A stretch of DNA of 64,000 nucleotides from Acephala macrosclerotiorum. Its lineage: Eukaryota; Ascomycota; Leotiomycetes; Helotiales; Mollisiaceae. A program made the translations under genes and the position numbers. Where the stretch lies: assembly GCA_014904845.1 (NCBI GenBank), contig MU119474.1, forward strand, positions 1-64,000. Reading direction: 5' to 3'. Positions 45,580 through 57,229 of this stretch are shown in pieces; position 1 is the first letter of the stretch; each line of letters begins with the position of its first letter. A model generated the notes under the pieces. That model made no database searches, was not told the origin of the DNA, and worked only from the letters and a program-made list of their open reading frames with translations.

Positions 45580-46980
45580 TAAGCAAATTATTTTGAAGTC
45601 ATCGGCAATACCATTGGCAGGTTCCCACTCAAATTCCCTGCTCTTAATCCCTTTGATGCGAGAACTACCGAAATTGTTGGTTTTACTAACCTAAATACCG
45701 CTGTACTGACTTACTTAGAACCCCAAACGACTTCGACCATGTATGCATTCAAGAATGAGACGCCTAAATTTTCTGCGAAACTTTCCGGAGAAAGAGATTT
45801 CAGTTCCGGCGAGGCGAAAATTCCTTGAGAGGTGCTAGTACTAGCGATTGCTTCAGAGATAAATCTCCAAGTTGTCTCTCTAGCTCTTATTAATACCCCT
45901 TTTTGCTGAAACTGATTGACTGGTTCTGTAGTACTTTTTGAAGGATCAGATCTTACATCATTGCAACGTCAGATATGTGGACAATGTTCCATATCTGCGA
46001 CTGTTAGCAAGAGGAGCTTGCTGGGAGGAAATGGTGAAGGTAACTTACCCCTTCACCTCTACCGAGACCTGTTGAACGTAGGTGTTTTTTTGGCTTGATC
46101 AATTGATTGATTGAACCATTATTTTACAGTCCGAATGCCCCCTTTTATCATGTCCTGCCGATCATCGTTTCAGAGTAGGGCATTGACCCCTGACTTGCGA
46201 CAAGAACTACAGCCTGTTTGAGAGCTAAGGACATCTTTATCAAGGTGGGGACTTACTGTACAAAGACTGCTTATTGATAGGTCCATGACCGATCCTATCT
46301 GCCAATCAATTAAAATCAGGAACGCAGCAAAGAGCAATCGAATACGTACAGATCAACGGCGGGTTAAGGATGTAGGTATTGATCCCGAGACGCAACCCAG
46401 CTTCGGTAATACCGACATCAACCTTACGCAGCAACCAAGTTACTTCCCCTTCCATTTCTCAGCTGAATATATCGTCATTATCTGTTCGAACGTCCAGGGT
46501 CGCTTCGGTGGTGATTGGATGATCTCTGAAATTTGAAATTCCAGAGGTCTGCCACTCCAGTAAGCCAACGATTCCCGGAGGCTTTGATAAGTATTCTTAT
46601 ATGGATGTAATGGACTTTAGCCTTTGTCTTAGCTCGGCGTTCACCCAGACTTTCAACCAACGCTACGCAAGATGGAAGATTCATTGGTAGTGCGCAGCTG
46701 GCGACCACTATGGAATCTCCATTAATTACTGTTAAGTGACCGGAAGCTCTCAATGACGACCTACCGTCATGTTTACTAGCAGAAGTTTTGATCGAATCAA
46801 GCTGATGAAGGCCTTCGAACAATATCGGCTCAACGCTAAATTTTCGAATGATCTCCGCACAGGAGACCTGGCGAGTGCCGAGAGTTCGACAGTGGGGTGC
46901 TTTGACTTCAAAATTTGTGCAAGCACGGCGCCGCCAACATAGCCGAACGCGCCAGTCAAGAGAACTTTGGTGGGATTCAT
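45580..46980 (-). pseudogene. NAD(P)-binding epimerase/dehydratase-like gene, decayed
   Basis: ATG 46980 starts KVLLTGAFGYVGGAVLAQIL, a Rossmann dinucleotide motif, through SALARSPVR. A one-base deletion near 46857 shifts to EIIRKFSVEPILFEGLHQLDSI. An intron (46708-46764) joins VVASCALPMNLPSCVALVESLG and VHYIH. A further shift near 46520-46530 leads to TTEATLDVRTDNDDIFS, then TGA at 46459-46461. The frame continues KVDVGITEAGLRLGINTYIL, and over introns to IGHGPINKQSL and IWNIVHISDVAMM. TAA (45953-45955) follows, then DLILQKVLQ and, after another shift, TTWRFISEAIA, SPELKSLSPESFAENLGVSF and NAYMVEVVWGS. A last exon ends near 45580 (REFEWEPANGIADDFK). The order and spacing fit one family throughout, about 340 residues. 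Confidence 0.7.
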
Positions 46981-49365
46981 TTCGCTGATGCTGCTTTTAC
47001 GTGTGAAGTCTGCTGTGGAGGGAGTCGGCTTTAGGAAAGTGTATCTTGAGCAAGGAAAATGCGGCAGTTTTGATAACTAGCAAGGTGCTTTCTTGCCAAT
47101 GAATCTCATGGACAGTCCTTATTATCGTATTACTAAAAATTGTTTCTAGAGAAACTTGATGCACACAGATGCCACGATGGCATGAATAATCAAGTCGGTC
47201 TGCCTAAACGAGTTTGATTTTCTCGTCATCAATTGTTTACTCATCGAATTTTATGATATTTTCACCAGCTCCATCGACAGGAAAGTCCAGATATCGGATC
47301 AATTGATAAGGTTTGTTTGCAGCGTTGATGAAGAATCCAATTTGTTCTCGGATGAGATGTAATCAATCCTCTCTTGATATTTTCATCGTAGAGGGTGGAC
47401 ACATCGCCTTGGCTCCGATGCTCCTCTACTTCTTCTCCAACATGCTAAGCGAACCCCTATACCGTTTAGCGAGGCCCTCTAAGCCATGCCAATTCTGACA
47501 CCCCACTTCAAGTTGAAGTATATCACGTCGAGCATACTTATGCATGAAGGGATATTCTAGACATCATGGATAGGGCCTACAGCGTCGAACAATGAGTACC
47601 TCTCAAAGCCACAATTGCGTTCAACCTTGACTTTTCGACGTTGAGAACTCGAATGCGCCATGTCCTAAGCCCCGCCGAGCATGGCCACTAAAACTATTCT
47701 CCCAAATTTAAAGCCTCGTGATAAGAAGATTCTAAGGCACGTTGGGCCAAAGATGCTTGTAACGAGGCTGCTTACTGAAACAGGTCATCATTGTGCTGCT
47801 GATTCAATAGGTCAAGTGAAATCCCGAAGGACTCCACAATCAATCCAATCACATGGACAAAGATACGATCTTCGGTCGAACGGTTTGTCTAAGAACGAAC
47901 GACAGGTTGTGATAGAGGAGGGCTGACGGCGTGTAAGACATTTTGATTGTCAGACTGCTGCGGCGGTGAAGTCAGCGCAAAATAGTATAGAAGGGAGAAG
48001 CAATGTCAGTTGAGAACCCGTATTCAGGTGATATTGGTGGAGAGTGCACTAAGACAACGATCAATGTGGGAATGAGGTCTCACGCTCGATCGAGCATCGG
48101 CTCATATGGATTGTCTCAACTGGACTGGATGCACTAGTGAATTCACTTTATTAAGGGAACATTCCCACTTAGCTAGATAGGCAGATTAGACATGACAATA
48201 CCACTCCTTTTGCCCTCTCAACTGATAAGCAACCAAATCAGGTCAAAGTGATAAGCAATTCACATGTTAGGATAGCTGATCGTTGAAAGTATTGTTCACA
48301 AGGATTAATATCCTGTGTTTTCACCAGCTACTATATCACATCTTGAATATCCATCGAATCGCTGCGCAGGCGTGACGTGTGGGGCCGCCAGCCACTCGAT
48401 GCAACTTTGTCTTTGAAGACTCAAAATGTGATCCATGTCTCATCACTTCGCCAGCCACACTATTCAAGTCAGCTCGCACACTATAATTGCGCCTTATCGG
48501 CGGTAGCCGCCTCTACGCAATGAATAATTCTTTCTCCACATTCTCTGATCGGATACCCCGTGACGGGATTCCCGTCGACGCAGCATTCTTTAATCGCATC
48601 GAGATCACGAAAGAGGAGTGATCGTCATTGCGATATATGAAAATACTCTGATCTTGATTTCAAGTTCAATTCGATAATTCTTGGGAGTGAAATTTGGGTT
48701 AGCAAACACGAAAAGGCAGGAAGGAGGAGGAAAGGCTGAGGGCTGAACGGCAACTGACTTACTTCACAGCCCGCCTTCAAACGCCACCAAACCCCCACCA
48801 GTTCTTTGTGTTTCTCCACACACTCAGCTTTTCTTCAGTGCAACCATCCATCTTTCGATCTCGTCCAATGACAAGCAGAGGTGGATGCTTTTCTCGCAGT
48901 ATCATTTCATAGCTATGCGACATCTGGTGTCACCAGCTTTTCTTATTGGATGAAGTGATCGAGAATGACAATGATTTTAGACTACCCGTCGGGAATTTCC
49001 ACAGCCGGAGTTGAGAATATAGCAATGAAGTTATCAAGGATTCTGAGACGTCAGCCTAGTCTTGTGAGTGCCCTCTTCATTACGTTCTTGCCTTCAGGAG
49101 GAACAGTAAGCCAGCCGCAGCTGAACTTCAATGGTAGCATTGCCAAGGTTGTTATATATATTTGGTAGTTCTCTAACGACTTTGATAGAATTAGGATCGC
49201 ACCTCATTCCTGAACCTTTTACCCAACACTTCTCTCCTCTGACTCGCAAACACAAATCAACTTTCCAACAAACAATTTCACCACATCTGTTGGACCTCAA
49301 CTTGAATATATTTCCACTACGGACTCCGTGTATCAGTATCTCTTGAAGCCCCGAATCCAACAGTT
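46981..49365. other. Intergenic, nothing recognised
   Basis: About 2.4 kb with only short frames. I looked for decayed genes like those on either side and found none that I could defend. The last part should hold the promoter of the coiled-coil gene. Confidence 0.4.
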
Positions 49366-50736
49366 ATGGAGACCGTCTGCAGCATCCACCGCGAATCTAC
49401 CTGCACATGCAGCGATTTTGCTGGATCCGAAATCATCACCTCCTACAAGACCCACATCCACGGCCTTGAGTCACTTGTCAAGCTCTTCGAAGAGCTTCTC
49501 CACCGAGCTGAAACTGCGGAATGCGAACTGGTCAAGATCTCCAAAGATTGTGAAAGTAAGAGACTCGAGATAGTCACGATCCTTGCAACACTCACCAAGA
49601 TCAAGATCGATCTTGAGAAGTGCAGAAGAGAACGTGACGATGCATGTTCAATCGTAGAGCAGCTTCGGCGCGAGAAGATCCGGATTGTTGAGGAGTTCGA
49701 GAGGGAGCGTATTGAGTTTCGGGAGAAGATTGAGAAAGACTTTCGAGAGATCACGAGACTGCAAGAGGAGTACAAGAAGGTGGAAGTGGAGCGCGATATG
49801 GTGTGTGTTGAGAAGGACAGGTTCCGCAGAGAAAACGAGAGAATCAGAGAGGAGTTCGAGATAGAGCGCCTTGAATTCATTGAGAAGGAGACTAGGATCA
49901 CGAATGAGGTTCGCAAATGGAAGGAGTCATTTGAGAGTTGTGAGGAAGAGCGCAAGATCGTGATCATCTCACTGGAGGAAGTGCGAGAGGAGAAAGAGAA
50001 AATCTTGATCGAGTTCGAATCTGAGCGGACTGAGTTCCGAGAGAGAGAGTTAAGCATCGTTGAAGAAATCCGACTCTGGAAGGAGAAATTCGAATGCTGC
50101 GAGAAGGAACGCGATACTATCCGGATCGACCTCACGGAGACTTGCACTATCCTCGAGAAAGAACGCCAGAAATCTTCATCTTCTGAAAAAATCATCCGCG
50201 AACTGAGGGAGCAATTTGAGATCATTAAGCGCAGCTTGAAAACCGCTAATGAATCCGAGGAGAAAGCTCATGAGGAAGCCGAGAATGCCCGCAAGGAATT
50301 CCGCAAAGCAGATCACGAACGAGATGAGTTTCAAGCCAAGTTCTTCGAAGCCCAAGAGACCATTCTCAAGATTCGAGAGGAAGAGAAATCCGACCGTGAA
50401 GAGGAAGTGACGAAAGAGTTGATCAAGTGCAAAGCGGACCTCGCGAGATGCACCGAGCATCTTGAGACATTCTTGCCTCCTGCCCATCTTCGCGGCCAGA
50501 AGTTTTGTATCGACAAAGTCATGTATTGTGGCAAGGTTGTGGAGAATCCTAAGGTTTTGAAGGAAATTCACGACGCCGCCAATGGAGGAAAGCCGTTCAA
50601 GCCAACGGACAAGTCGTGTGGTGGAGAATCATGGCCAAAGAATTCGAAGACTTTCACAGTCGCATATCTGGTTGACGGAAAAGGCCCTCTGAAGCACGTT
50701 TCTGTACCCGAAGGGAACAACGTTCGATTCCATTGA
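49366..50736 (+). CDS. Coiled-coil protein with 53-residue repeats
   Basis: Single exon, 456 residues, ATG 49366. Short Cys-rich start (CSIHRESTCTCSDF). From about residue 105 three tandem units of exactly 53 residues follow: RREKIRIVEEFERERIEFRE..., RRENERIREEFEIERLEFIE... and REEKEKILIEFESERTEFRE.... The second and third share W-K-E-x-F-E-x-C-E. A half unit (IDLEKCRRERDDACSIVEQL) precedes them. The whole 50-360 region is highly charged, as in long coiled coils. The C-terminal 85 residues are globular: FCIDKVMYCGKVVENPKVLKEIHDAANGG..., KSCGGESWPKNSKTFTVAYL. These loosely recall the small beta domain seen in DUF3395-like proteins. Function unknown. The opposite strand is also open (49443-50225), a consequence of the repetitive codon pattern. 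Confidence 0.75.
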   Translation: METVCSIHRESTCTCSDFAGSEIITSYKTHIHGLESLVKLFEELLHRAETAECELVKISKDCESKRLEIVTILATLTKIKIDLEKCRRERDDACSIVEQLRREKIRIVEEFERERIEFREKIEKDFREITRLQEEYKKVEVERDMVCVEKDRFRRENERIREEFEIERLEFIEKETRITNEVRKWKESFESCEEERKIVIISLEEVREEKEKILIEFESERTEFRERELSIVEEIRLWKEKFECCEKERDTIRIDLTETCTILEKERQKSSSSEKIIRELREQFEIIKRSLKTANESEEKAHEEAENARKEFRKADHERDEFQAKFFEAQETILKIREEEKSDREEEVTKELIKCKADLARCTEHLETFLPPAHLRGQKFCIDKVMYCGKVVENPKVLKEIHDAANGGKPFKPTDKSCGGESWPKNSKTFTVAYLVDGKGPLKHVSVPEGNNVRFH

Positions 50737-51338
50737 GTGGGTGGCCTCTTTGGGCGACAGTGGTTGTTGGGCAGGAGGCATTGGGGCATGGTGCAGGGCT
50801 TGTGTGGGGTTAATATCTAATTGAGAATGGGACGCAGGTAATTAAGAGTTGACTAGTTTTGAGAGAGCTTTTCAAGATTGTTATTGGAGTCGCTAGGTTA
50901 GTATACCTTCGCTGTGAGTTTCTTTGAGATTTAATGATATAATATCCGAATTATTTCTGTTCAAAGTGATTGGTGCCGGGGAGAGCCTTCCTCGCTAGGC
51001 TCATGGGGAAGCTTGTAGCCTACAGATACATGTAAGATTTTGGGGCCAGAATACCCCTGAAATTATAGGCTCCATCTACTGCGCCGAAGATAGACCCCTC
51101 GCAAGACTCGTTAGTAAATTTGGTAGGTGACTGATGCCTGTAACTACAGGGGCGGAGCCGGTCCACTACCCCGCAGTTACGAGTTACCGATTATCATACC
51201 CTAAACAGCGCTATACATGCGGCCTCTGCCAAGTGTATAGTTTATAAAATTAATTTGTTCAAAGAATTTGGATTAAAATTCCACAAGCTTGAGAACTCCC
51301 ACCATATATCAAAGGTGCTCATAGATTCGTGCAAGTAA
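50737..51338. other. Intergenic, nothing recognised
   Basis: Between the 3' ends of two convergent genes. An imperfect inverted repeat near 51139-51180 (GTAACTACAGGGG against CCCCGCAGTTAC) is the only structure noticed. Confidence 0.4.
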
Positions 51339-53038
51339 CTACACTCTCTCGATTTCTGTCGCACATTCCCTCTCTTTCACCTCATCGTGAAGCTTTCCGC
51401 CCGTATGTGTCTCCGTCAAATCCACCTTCGCCCTCCATCCCATCCACCAACGTCCCGCGAATAGCTCCTCCATTCTTTCCATCGGAATAGCCTTCGTCTC
51501 GGGTGCCCAGACACCAAGTATGACGAATCCAATGAAGCAAATCAGCGCCCAGAATACGTACGCACCCCATACATTGAAGCTGACGAACATGTTCGGCGTC
51601 ACTCGAACGACGGCGAATTGGAAGAACCAATGCAACGCCATATTACAGCGTAGCAGACACTACGGATTCGAGTTGGGAAGATTTCGGTACCGTAGAGGTA
51701 TTGGACTGTGCAGAGTCCGATGGACCATCCAACAGCATATATGAAGACAGAAGCGATGGCAGCATCAGATGCGGACTTGTTTTCGGAGGAAACGAATACG
51801 GACATGTAGATGGCCATGTAGATGTGGGTGATGCATTGAAGGCCGATGCCTGTGAGCATGCATCGACGGCGTCCAAATATGTCGATTAGACCCCACGTGA
51901 ATATGAGAGTAAAGACGAGCTTCACGATGCCGTATGCTCCTGATGTGATCAAGGAAGTGTTCCCACCCGTTACGCCTGCGTACTCAAAGATCTGCCATAA
52001 GTCAGGAACCTAACCTCGTTCAGAAGATGATGGAGTACGTGCCTGAGGGATGTAATATGTGATACCATTCCCGCCACTCCATTGAGCAACGGTCTGCATG
52101 AAGATAGCAAGCAAGAAGCGTTCCCGGTAAGTCGATATAGTGGCAATCTCCTTTATGATAGTCCATATCGGAACTTCAGCAAGAGTTTGTTGCTTTGCTA
52201 TGATCTGCTCTTGAATCTCTTGATACTCGTTGGAGAGCTGATGATCTTCCTTTTGTGTTCGGAGTCGTGCAAGAACTGACAATGCCTCGTCACCGCGGTC
52301 TTTGGAGGCAAGCCATCGAGGCGTATCAGAGAGAAACCAAGACCCTATGAATGCGATTCCAACTGGGAGGAGTGGGATTGCTTGGACGAGTCGATATTGT
52401 GTAGCAGTGACAGACATGGTTACGCTTGCCGCGTAATTGATGAAGAAACCTAAGCCTTCGTGTTAGTGACGATTATCTAGAGAGGCAGAGTACTGTACTT
52501 ACCAAGAGATAGGAACGAAAGCAGCATTACCATATACATACTAACAATCATTCCTCTCGATTTGGCAGGTGCCACCTCAGATAAATAAAGAGGAGCAACA
52601 ACAGTGAGACCACCAGCACCAAGACCTCCCCAGATCCTTGCAAAGAGCATGAAACCAATGATTCCTGACGAGAAGACTTGCATCAGGATACCGCTCGCCC
52701 ATAGTGTCACGAAGAATTGCCAACATCGCAAGCGACCAAGTCGATCAGCAAGTGCAAGAGCGAGAAGTGATCCGAATGCAGCGCCGAGAACACCGAATGA
52801 TGTTATATTTGCTTTGCGGTTTGCCAATCCTGATGTATTGTTCTTCCAGTGTGAGGCATTCAAGTCGAAGTCATTTTGGAAGGACTTTAAGCTAATGGAT
52901 GCACTGAATCCTCCTTCATCGTAGCCTGCAAGAATTAGTACGTGCATAGCGTGGGGTTGTAGAAGACTTACCTTTGGGGATTCCACCACATGCAACGACA
53001 AGGACCGTGAACACATAGTATGCATTGATATCAAGCAT
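51339..53038 (-). pseudogene. MFS sugar transporter with one frameshift
   Basis: Four exons: 52972-53038, 52503-52925, 52043-52449 and 51339-51991. Introns are 46, 53 and 51 bp. Sugar-porter motifs are clear: GYDEGGFSASI, ADRLGRLRCW, RIWGGLGAGGLTVVAPLYLSE, SDTPRWLASKDR, IFGRRRCMLTG, GTEIFPTRIRSVCYA and, after the break, ALHWFFQFAVVRVTPNMF and PETKAIPMERMEELF. At 51641-51646 one base is missing between CYAV and MALHW; adding it gives 517 codons including the stop and the usual length of about 516. The third intron starts with GC instead of GT. Everything else is intact, so the lesion is recent, or it is a sequencing error. The family imports hexoses or related sugars by proton symport. Confidence 0.8.
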
Positions 53039-53438
53039 TACGGAAGGGAGGATTTGTTGGAAATGGCGAAGTTAGATTGTCCTAGAGTTGTTGAGTATCA
53101 AAATAAGGATCGCGATCCTTTATATATGGAGGGAGCGTCGTACCCCGCGATCAAGATAGAGTGGGGAGTCTGTGTGGAGTCCCCGCCACAAATACACAAT
53201 TCAGGGCCTCATCCGCTCCTTGATACTCCTCACAGGTTCAAGGGAAAGCCAAAATGCTAGCCCATGTCTGCGTTCCTGGCCGTGGCGCGATGATTGCGAG
53301 AGTGGGAGGCAGGCAAAATCCCAAAATTTTGGTGAGAGCTCGGAAGTTGACCGAAGGGTTTTAGCGGGCCGGGTTTGGGACGTTCAGGCATTCAACAGGC
53401 GGTGATTGGTGGCGAAAGTCACTGGAATACCAGCGCTA
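53039..53438. other. Promoter of the sugar transporter gene, nothing else
   Basis: About 400 bp of ordinary base composition up to the TA where the large AT-rich element pair begins. Confidence 0.45.
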
Positions 53439-53636
53439 CAGCCCTACCAATAACTAGCTTGAAAACACCAAAATTTAACCGAGACGCGTTTTTATGTCTC
53501 GAGCCCCAACCGCGAGTTTTACTTACTAGCGCCGGCGCGAATAACTTTACAACTATACACTCAATCAAATAAGTGAGTAGTTTAAAATAAAGAGAAAGAT
53601 GTTATTTATTAATAGAAGAAAGGTCAAACATATAGA

Positions 53637-54560
53637 ATGGCCCCTCGGCTGCACTTAAGCGTCGTTGCTGCCATCGAAGTCTCACTCCTCGAGCCGAATA
53701 CACGTATTACTGCCGATTATTGTTGCCAATTTGCACTTAATTATGATTGTAGTCTCGCAACGATTTACAACCATAAGAAGCGTATTTTGATTGGTCTACT
53801 ACTAGGAAGACGTACAGGAGGTCCTCGAAGAGTAATTACTTGAAAAATAGAGTAGACTATAAAATTATTATTAGAGAAAAGATCATAGTTCTACTAGGAC
53901 GAGATCAAAGTTTTCTTACTCGATATGTTCGATGTCGATATAGTACAACAAACAATCTCGCATATACTCAAACGAATAAAAATTACACGAAAAAAATTTA
54001 AAGTAGAAACTGCTCAAAGGAACCAAGAATTGAGAATATACTAGTAAAACAATTTTCAATATTTTACGGCAAATCAAATTGTATGTGTAGATAAATCAAA
54101 AAGCGATAATAAGACTAGTGATCGCCAATATAGATAGTCTGAGAATGGAATTCGAATTATTGTTCAACGCTGGCTACGAGATAAAAAGAAAGTTTCCGTT
54201 GTAGCGAAATATAGTTTTGATGATTATATAGTCTCTAGAATATTCGAAGGTACCAGTATAGAAGATTTATTCGAGGACTTTATTATTAACGAATTATTTT
54301 CTATTTGCAACGCTTATTTTACTTCGAGATTTGTTATTATTTTCGATAATGTTTTAATCTATTACTCGAATATTAACAATATTAAGAGAGTATATCAAAG
54401 AAAAAGAGTTTATTTTCGCTTTTTATTACTATATTCTTCTGATTTCAATTTTATTAAGAAAAGCTTTAAAGATTTCAAAGTATATATACGGCGCTATTAT
54501 AGAAGAGAGAAAAGAAATTATAGATTATATTAATCGTTTTTAGAATAGACTATCAAAAAA
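53637..54560 (+). pseudogene. Transposase (DDE, IS630/Tc1 type), copy A
   Basis: ATG 53637 opens RLHLSVVAAIEVSLLEPNTRI and an HTH-like YCCQFALNYDCSLATIYNHK before the first stop at 53839. Later pieces follow in register: DEIKVFLLDMFDVDIVQQTI, QIVCVDKSKSD (first catalytic Asp), and RRWLRDK-like RWLRDKKKVSVVAKYSFDDY. Next is IFDNVLIYYSN (second Asp) and then SSDFNFIKKSFKDFKVYIRR, where the family has D-x-N-x-I-E-E; the Glu is now Lys. Multiple in-frame TAG, TAA and TGA. Inactive. Confidence 0.75.
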
Positions 54561-55029
54561 GTAAAAATAAAAAAAGTTACTCGACGTAGAATTAAAAGAC
54601 ATTTCAAGAATATCGAGATTCAAAGTATATTATTAAAATAAAGAAAAATTACTACTAAAAATTATAGTTCGAAAAACAAAATTATATAGATTTTATGTTC
54701 AATATTTTAAATATTTACTTCTCGTATTATAATTATATGTATACAATATAATTTAAACAATTAAATATTATTTTTTTATATATTTTATTTGCAAATATAA
54801 TGTAATATATTTCATTTGAATATTGGAACGATATTTAAAAATATATACAAGAAATTGATATTTTTTTTTTATTGTCTATTTTCAAGTTTTTTTTTAGTAT
54901 TTTCAAATTAAATTACTTTACTTTTTATAAGTTTTAAATATAAGAAATAAATCGATATTTTGTTATTACTGTATTTCAAACTAATTGCAAGTAAAAACAA
55001 AGAAAAGAAATAAAAATATATTAGTATTT

Positions 55030-56814
55030 ATCAAAGTAATTATTATACTTTTCAAAGTCAAAATTATATTTTGTACTATATATTTTACTACTTTTTTTTT
55101 TTATTTGTCGATGTAATTTTGAAAAATTAATTTGTTTTCGAGAGTTTTTAAGAATTAAGATTTTTTGAGCAACGATTTGTACTTTTTTATAGTTTGCTTT
55201 AAAATTAGAAACTTTTTTTCAAATCAAATAAATTATTCTAATAAAAATACTTAAAAAAATCAATTGTTTAATAATATTATTTGATTTGAATTGTTCGATT
55301 TCAATAAATTCTCAGTCGATAATAATAATAGTATTTTTAATACTATAAATACGACTCGAAACAATTTCATTATTTAGTATATATTTTTCGAATTAATTTA
55401 TTACGTTTTTTTCAATAAAAGCGATTTAAATCGAAAACGAGAATAAAAAGAAAGTTTCGTAACGTGCAAAAAAAAAAAATCGATAACGAGATTATATATA
55501 TTGAGAGTAAAAAAACTCAGATTAGTATTGAATATTGAGATACTTTTAATATTAAAAAGTAAATACTAAAAGAAAAATCGAATTAAAAAGTATAATATTT
55601 TAAATAACGATAAATTTTCTTTTTTCGATTTTAAAAATTGATTTTCTTACAATTGGTACATTTTTTTTCGTATTTTAACGTTTAACAAATTGTTAATTAT
55701 AATCGTCGTAATATTTGACAAGTATTTCTCTAGAAAATACGTTTATAATTACGTTTTTGAGTTTAATTATTATATATTCTATTTATTCGTTTTATTTTAA
55801 AAAAATAACTCGATAATAAAACTTTGTACTACGTAAAACGTAGTAATACTATTTGTAGTTTTTGTATTGTTTTTCGATATATTAATAAGTTTTAAATATA
55901 ATTTTTTGAAAGTTTATTTTTTTATTATTTGTCGAGTTTATTACTTTTTTAATTGTCAATTGTCGAATAATTGCAAAATCGCGTAATTTTTTGTACTTTT
56001 TTTGAGAGATCAATTCATCGATATTTTTTTTTTTATTGTCGCTAAAAACAGTAATATTCGAAGAGATCTCGTAAAGTAAAATCGATTGAATAGTATTTTG
56101 AGTTTTCTTTGCTTTTTTTCCTTTCAATGATTTCGAGTTCAAAATTAAAGAAATAAACGCTCGATTGTAGACTTTATAGTAAGTATCGATTGAAAGATTA
56201 ATCGAATTTTTTTTGTTTTTAATATATTATATTTGTCGAAAGTACAATAAAACATTTAGTAATTGCGAATCATTTTTTACAATAGTAAAAAAACTATTGT
56301 TTTTTAATGATTTAATCACTATAATCAATTGTCGAAAAATAAATTTATTTTTATTTCGCAAATTTTTATTATTTGCTTATTCATCGACGAATTTTCTATT
56401 AATAATAATTTGAAGTTTTTCGAGTTTTATAAAGTCGTAATCGTTGATATCAAAAGAATAGAGAATAATAATTTTTTTAACAATATTAATAATTGGAATT
56501 ATTTTAAAAAAGACGTAATAAAAAAAATTTTATTTATTATTCGAATTAAATAGAATTATTTATTGAATTTGAGATTTCGATCTTCGTGCGAATGAATTAC
56601 TATTGTAATAACTAGTAGAAAAAATCGATATATTATTGTAATTAGAATCTTCGTTAAACTTTTGAAAAACTTTCGAAAGTATTCTAAGAGTATTATTATT
56701 TATATTCTCGTGTGTATTTCGTTTTTTGCGTTTCGAGGTCTTTTGAATTAGAGATTGGTTTTTGGAAAATACTACTAATGTTCGAGTGTTTTTTTTGCGC
56801 GTTTTCGAGAGCAA
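55030..56814 (-). pseudogene. Second gene of the element, copy A
   Basis: Minus strand, running toward the transposase. Readable pieces from 56814 inward: a Lys/Arg-rich start (NTRTLVVFSKNQSLIQK); then 56142-55882, NSKSLKGKKAKKTQNTIQSI and YKKLRDFAIIRQLTIKKVIN. The end is near 55030. The same pieces stand at identical distances in copy B. No domain recognised. It is not needed for a minimal Tc1/mariner element, so it is either an accessory gene or captured cargo. Confidence 0.45.
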
Positions 56815-57229
56815 TTACTCATTTGCCGATTTTTCTTTCGTTAAACGTCTCGAATAACGTTTTTCAAGTATAATCAACTTTTTAAATTTTTAATTATAAA
56901 TCAATCTAAGTAATGATTGTAGAGTTATAAATGAATAAAATATTATTAAATGGGTAAAAGTATTTATACGATTACTAAAAAGTAGTCTCGATTAAATTTT
57001 AGTGTTTTCAAACTAATTATTGGTACGATTGTATAATCCTACTAATAATTAGCTTGAAAATACTAAAATTTAATCGAAATTACTTTTTAGTAATTGTACA
57101 AATGTTTTTACTCATTTAATAATATTTTATCCACTTATAACTCTATAATTACTACTCAAATTGGTTTATAATTAAAGATTTGAAAAATTGATTATATTTG
57201 GAAAACGTTATTCGAAGCGCTTGACGAAG

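Larger units (their letters stand above)
53439..57031 (+). mobile_element. 3.6-kb Tc1/mariner-type element, copy A
   Basis: Starts after TA (53437-53438) with CAGCCCTACCAATAACTAGC and ends at 57031 with the inverted version, mutated, before TA (57032-57033). Length 3593 bp. The TIR of about 50 bp runs on with TTGAAAACACCAAAATTTAA. Contents: a transposase relic on the plus strand from 198 bp inside the left end, and a convergent second gene on the minus strand. The outer 250 bp keep normal base composition (CGAGACGCG, CCCCAACCGCGAG); the rest is strongly AT-rich with C-to-T and G-to-A decay. Confidence 0.85.

Noticed and set aside
46285..46536. 83-codon plus frame
   Set aside because: Antisense of the decayed epimerase-like gene.
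47681..47926. 81-codon plus frame starting MATKTILPNLKPRDK
   Set aside because: No recognisable domain, splice context or neighbours supporting it.
49443..50225. 260-codon minus-strand frame
   Set aside because: Antisense of the coiled-coil gene; Ser/Arg-rich composition is the mirror of GAG/AAG-rich codons, with no family features.
56329..56553. 74-codon plus frame, mirrored at 57512-57736 minus
   Set aside because: Present in both element copies only because they are repeats; it is antisense to the likely second gene and AT decay creates such frames. Not counted as a gene.
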